A DNA stretch of 64,000 bases, taken from assembly GCA_900313615.1 (NCBI GenBank), contig OMRP01000001.1:1-64000 (forward strand). The letters run 5' to 3'. The notes under the pieces are model-generated. The model was not told where the DNA came from. It worked only from the letters and a program-made list of their open reading frames with translations, and ran no database searches. Both the position numbers and the translations under genes were made by a program. How positions within the stretch are numbered: the stretch's first letter is position 1; each line of letters starts with the position of its first letter. Source of the stretch: an uncultured Prevotellaceae bacterium (lineage in GTDB: Bacteria > Bacteroidota > Bacteroidia > Bacteroidales > Bacteroidaceae). Shown here in pieces: positions 61,717-64,000 of this stretch.

Positions 61717-64000
61717 TTACTTTAATTTAGCTAGCACATCGCCGAACTTTGCGTAGTTGACCACCACACCATCGTCGAGATCGAAGGCGATGCGCTTGTC
61801 TGCGATGAGCTGCAGGCGGTCATTGTATTCTTCGCATTCGGCGAGATCCTTGCGAAGGTTCTTTAGTTTGTTGCGCTCAGCCGTGTTGAGGGTGATGGCG
61901 TTGGCTTCGAGTCCGGCGATCGTCTGACGGAGCCAATCCATGTGTTTCATAAGGTAGTTAGAACGTACCTTGTCGGCGGTGTTCGCATCCATGCGGTGCA
62001 TGTATGCCAAGCATTGAAACGCACCTTTCTTACTGCTGAACAGCCAGTAGATGGGGCGGCTTTGATACATCTTCTTGTGATCCTTCCAGAAGTCCTTTTG
62101 CAGGTACTTTTCCAGTGAAGTGCCCAGACATTCCTCAACGAAGTTGATGTTCTGATTGACCGTTTCTGCACCGAAAGCGATGCGGATAAACTCCTGAATG
62201 CGCTTCACTAGGTTATCATCAAAAGCACTGTCAGCCGAGAGGATTGGAATGATGCCATCATCATCAATTCTCAGTAGGCTGTCGCCATACTTGTAAGTGC
62301 AAACCTCTTCGTCGGTAGGATTCGGGTGAGCGATATGCAGCCCTGGCTTGTCAAGGCGATAACGCCCCATCCAGCATCCGACGGCATAGGAAATGAGCTG
62401 TTTCATCACGACATCGGGATGCCATTTCAGTTCATTGTCCTCAAAGGAGATTTCGCCTTGCTGAAGGATGGTGATTTCATTGAGCGGTACTTCAGGCGTA
62501 AGTTCGTCCTGTAGTCCGTAAATCTCAATGAACTGGCGGTTCAGTTCCTCCTCGTTGTGATGTAATTGATTAAACTTGCGCTTCCATTCGCTGACATAAC
62601 AGCGATAACAATGCTCAATCAGTTTTTCGTTTGTACCAATACTGGGGTCATTTCTTAGTTCTAGAATCTCTTCCTCTGGTAACATATCCATGTCTGCGAC
62701 ATTTCCCATGCAGTTATGCCGCATTCGAATTAATTCGTTGCCTTTGAAGTCCCATGATGTTTCGTGTGCGTTCCAATCTGATTTAGATATTTCAATTGAT
62801 TTCTTCACCATTTTATCAATTACTGAAGACAAAGATATAATGGTAGGAAGTGAGCTAACTGTTCCTGCTCCGTAATTAAGAGTTGGGTTTAATATTCTTA
62901 GAAGACTATCTACACATTTTGAGTTCATAAATGCTAAAAGATAGAAGATTTTTTCTTCATCAGGAAACATTGATGAACCAGCACTATCAAAAATAGCTCC
63001 GTAGTCAGAAAATCTTGCAGTTGTTGCTGTAGATGTTAATGCGTTCCAAGTGATTGCATTTTTAAAATATAAATGTTTACTTCTTAAATTTCCTTTTGAA
63101 TGCTCCAGTTCATATCCATTATTTTCCCATAGAACAAACACATCATTATTACCATACCACTTCCTTGAATGACCACCTTTGTTATAAGGAGCCCATTTGT
63201 ATTTATGCTTTGAAAACTCTTCAGAACTTTGTTGCCAAATACCCAATTTATTCCTGTTTACTTCATGCCATAAACGTAAGAAATAAGTATTGTCAGCTGT
63301 ATCAGCACCTTTTTTTACTGGACATATATCTCCCAATAAATTATTGGAAAATGCATCTAAAACAGAATTGCTTACCCAATATCCAATAGGACATCCTGGA
63401 ATTTTTTCAAAGTTATTTTGTGATGTTATTGCATATCTACCATTATCTTTTTTAGGAAAAACATATGGAACATTTATTTCTCTATTAATATCATCAATGA
63501 TTAAGTATGAATATTCCCCTTTTCTATTCAAGGATTTATACTTTTCAATTATTGTCATAGCTGTTCCAAAAGCTATGCCAATAATATGCCATCCAAAATG
63601 AGCTAAAGAAGATATAAAATAATTAGATATAATATTATTCCTTAATTTTTCAAATGAAGTAAGGAACATCCATGATTCCATGGTAATAAAACCAGAACGA
63701 CCTTTTTGTACAATGCGATTTATCATCATTTGCATAAAAGCTGCAAATAAATCTTGCTTGGCTATTGAATAGTTCTTATCTAAATAAGAAGTTAGAGTGT
63801 TATTCATCGAACCTCTTCCCATATATGGAGGATTAGCAATTAATGCATGATACTTCTCTGTCAGTGCAAGAACGAGCTTCATTGCAGGCAGAATCTCCGC
63901 GAAATACTCCTGTTGGTCAGCATGATCATCGTAGTATTCCACTGTCTGCTTAATGAGTGCCCTTGTGCTGTCAGGGATGTCAAATATCATGATAGAGCCG
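61717..64000 (-). CDS. pglX: BREX adenine-specific methyltransferase PglX (3' part)
   Basis: The window holds about 760 C-terminal residues of PglX; the frame is open to the right edge, so the N-terminal ~400 residues lie outside. The adenine-MTase motif IV NPPYMGRG is at about residue 53 of the visible part, followed by DLFAAFMQMMINRI and GRSGFITMESWMF. The middle (about 100-420, DNA 62690-63840) is target-recognition sequence; the rest is the conserved C-terminal helical region (YLMKHMDWLRQTIAGLEANA, LNTAERNKLKNLRKDLAECEEY). PglX methylates host DNA for self-recognition. The target-recognition part is much more AT-rich than both flanks, suggesting replacement by recombination. Confidence 0.92.
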   Translation of the reverse strand, partial: GSIMIFDIPDSTRALIKQTVEYYDDHADQQEYFAEILPAMKLVLALTEKYHALIANPPYMGRGSMNNTLTSYLDKNYSIAKQDLFAAFMQMMINRIVQKGRSGFITMESWMFLTSFEKLRNNIISNYFISSLAHFGWHIIGIAFGTAMTIIEKYKSLNRKGEYSYLIIDDINREINVPYVFPKKDNGRYAITSQNNFEKIPGCPIGYWVSNSVLDAFSNNLLGDICPVKKGADTADNTYFLRLWHEVNRNKLGIWQQSSEEFSKHKYKWAPYNKGGHSRKWYGNNDVFVLWENNGYELEHSKGNLRSKHLYFKNAITWNALTSTATTARFSDYGAIFDSAGSSMFPDEEKIFYLLAFMNSKCVDSLLRILNPTLNYGAGTVSSLPTIISLSSVIDKMVKKSIEISKSDWNAHETSWDFKGNELIRMRHNCMGNVADMDMLPEEEILELRNDPSIGTNEKLIEHCYRCYVSEWKRKFNQLHHNEEELNRQFIEIYGLQDELTPEVPLNEITILQQGEISFEDNELKWHPDVVMKQLISYAVGCWMGRYRLDKPGLHIAHPNPTDEEVCTYKYGDSLLRIDDDGIIPILSADSAFDDNLVKRIQEFIRIAFGAETVNQNINFVEECLGTSLEKYLQKDFWKDHKKMYQSRPIYWLFSSKKGAFQCLAYMHRMDANTADKVRSNYLMKHMDWLRQTIAGLEANAITLNTAERNKLKNLRKDLAECEEYNDRLQLIADKRIAFDLDDGVVVNYAKFGDVLAKLK

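Overview
The window looks like a Bacteroidota chromosome segment, most likely a Prevotella-type organism (rumen, gut or oral). Evidence: SusC/SusD outer-membrane pairs, BACON and DUF4468/DUF4886/DUF6377 families, C-terminal modules resembling type IX secretion sorting domains, many lipoboxes, and promoters of the Bacteroidota form TTTG-N19-21-TAnnTTTG. No rRNA, tRNA, CRISPR array, transposase or integrase was found. The first ~500 bases do not fit: an open frame unlike the rest abuts a truncated porin gene, which suggests a chimeric join at about 488-515.

Layout. (1) 0.5-3.3 kb: minus-strand envelope genes (DUF4468 protein, small membrane protein, Porin_10 porin). (2) 3.4-24.2 kb: a plus-strand surface-glycopolymer locus. 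It starts at a strong promoter followed by a foldable, non-coding leader. It encodes dTDP-glucose dehydratase, two nucleotidyltransferases of the CDP-ribitol/CDP-glycerol type (one fused to a Gfo/Idh/MocA oxidoreductase), a CDP-glycerol glycerophosphotransferase relative, a WecG/TagA glycosyltransferase, a flippase and a polymerase-like protein. It also has three ATP-grasp ligases, two CapA-like proteins, a GNAT acetyltransferase, an acyltransferase, a deacetylase-like protein, a DUF4886 lipoprotein, a glycerophosphodiesterase, an opine-dehydrogenase-like enzyme and an SDR. Together they suggest a teichoic-acid-like, polyol-phosphate capsule in a Gram-negative, decorated with amino or acyl groups. 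(3) 24.5-26.7 kb: a secreted GH10 xylanase-CE1 feruloyl esterase fusion. (4) 27.5-40.4 kb: a minus-strand beta-glucan utilization locus (SusC, SusD, a three-module glycan-binding lipoprotein, GH16, GH3) with a DUF6377 regulator at its distal end.

(5) 40.7-46.8 kb: small envelope genes (PepSY-like, SH3 repeats, FeoB-associated-like Cys protein, M15 peptidase), then a TPR-CHAT protease split by one apparent base deletion and a DUF3298-type lipoprotein. (6) 47.2-48.6 kb: tryptophanase with a long leader holding a short ORF. (7) 48.9-54.5 kb: two secreted proteins with sorting-domain-like C-termini (PKD protein, subtilase), a small lipoprotein and a YjdF-family membrane protein. (8) 55.1-64.0 kb: the distal part of a type 1-like BREX phage-defence operon read leftward (pglX 3' part, AlbA_2 ATP-binding protein, pglZ, a small unknown gene, brxL); brxA/B/C would lie beyond the right edge.

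Repeats are a theme. Purine-rich (sense strand) 7-12 bp tandem repeats sit directly after many stop codons. An 82-bp inverted repeat pair brackets the CHAT-tnaA segment. Two C-rich palindromes follow stop codons.
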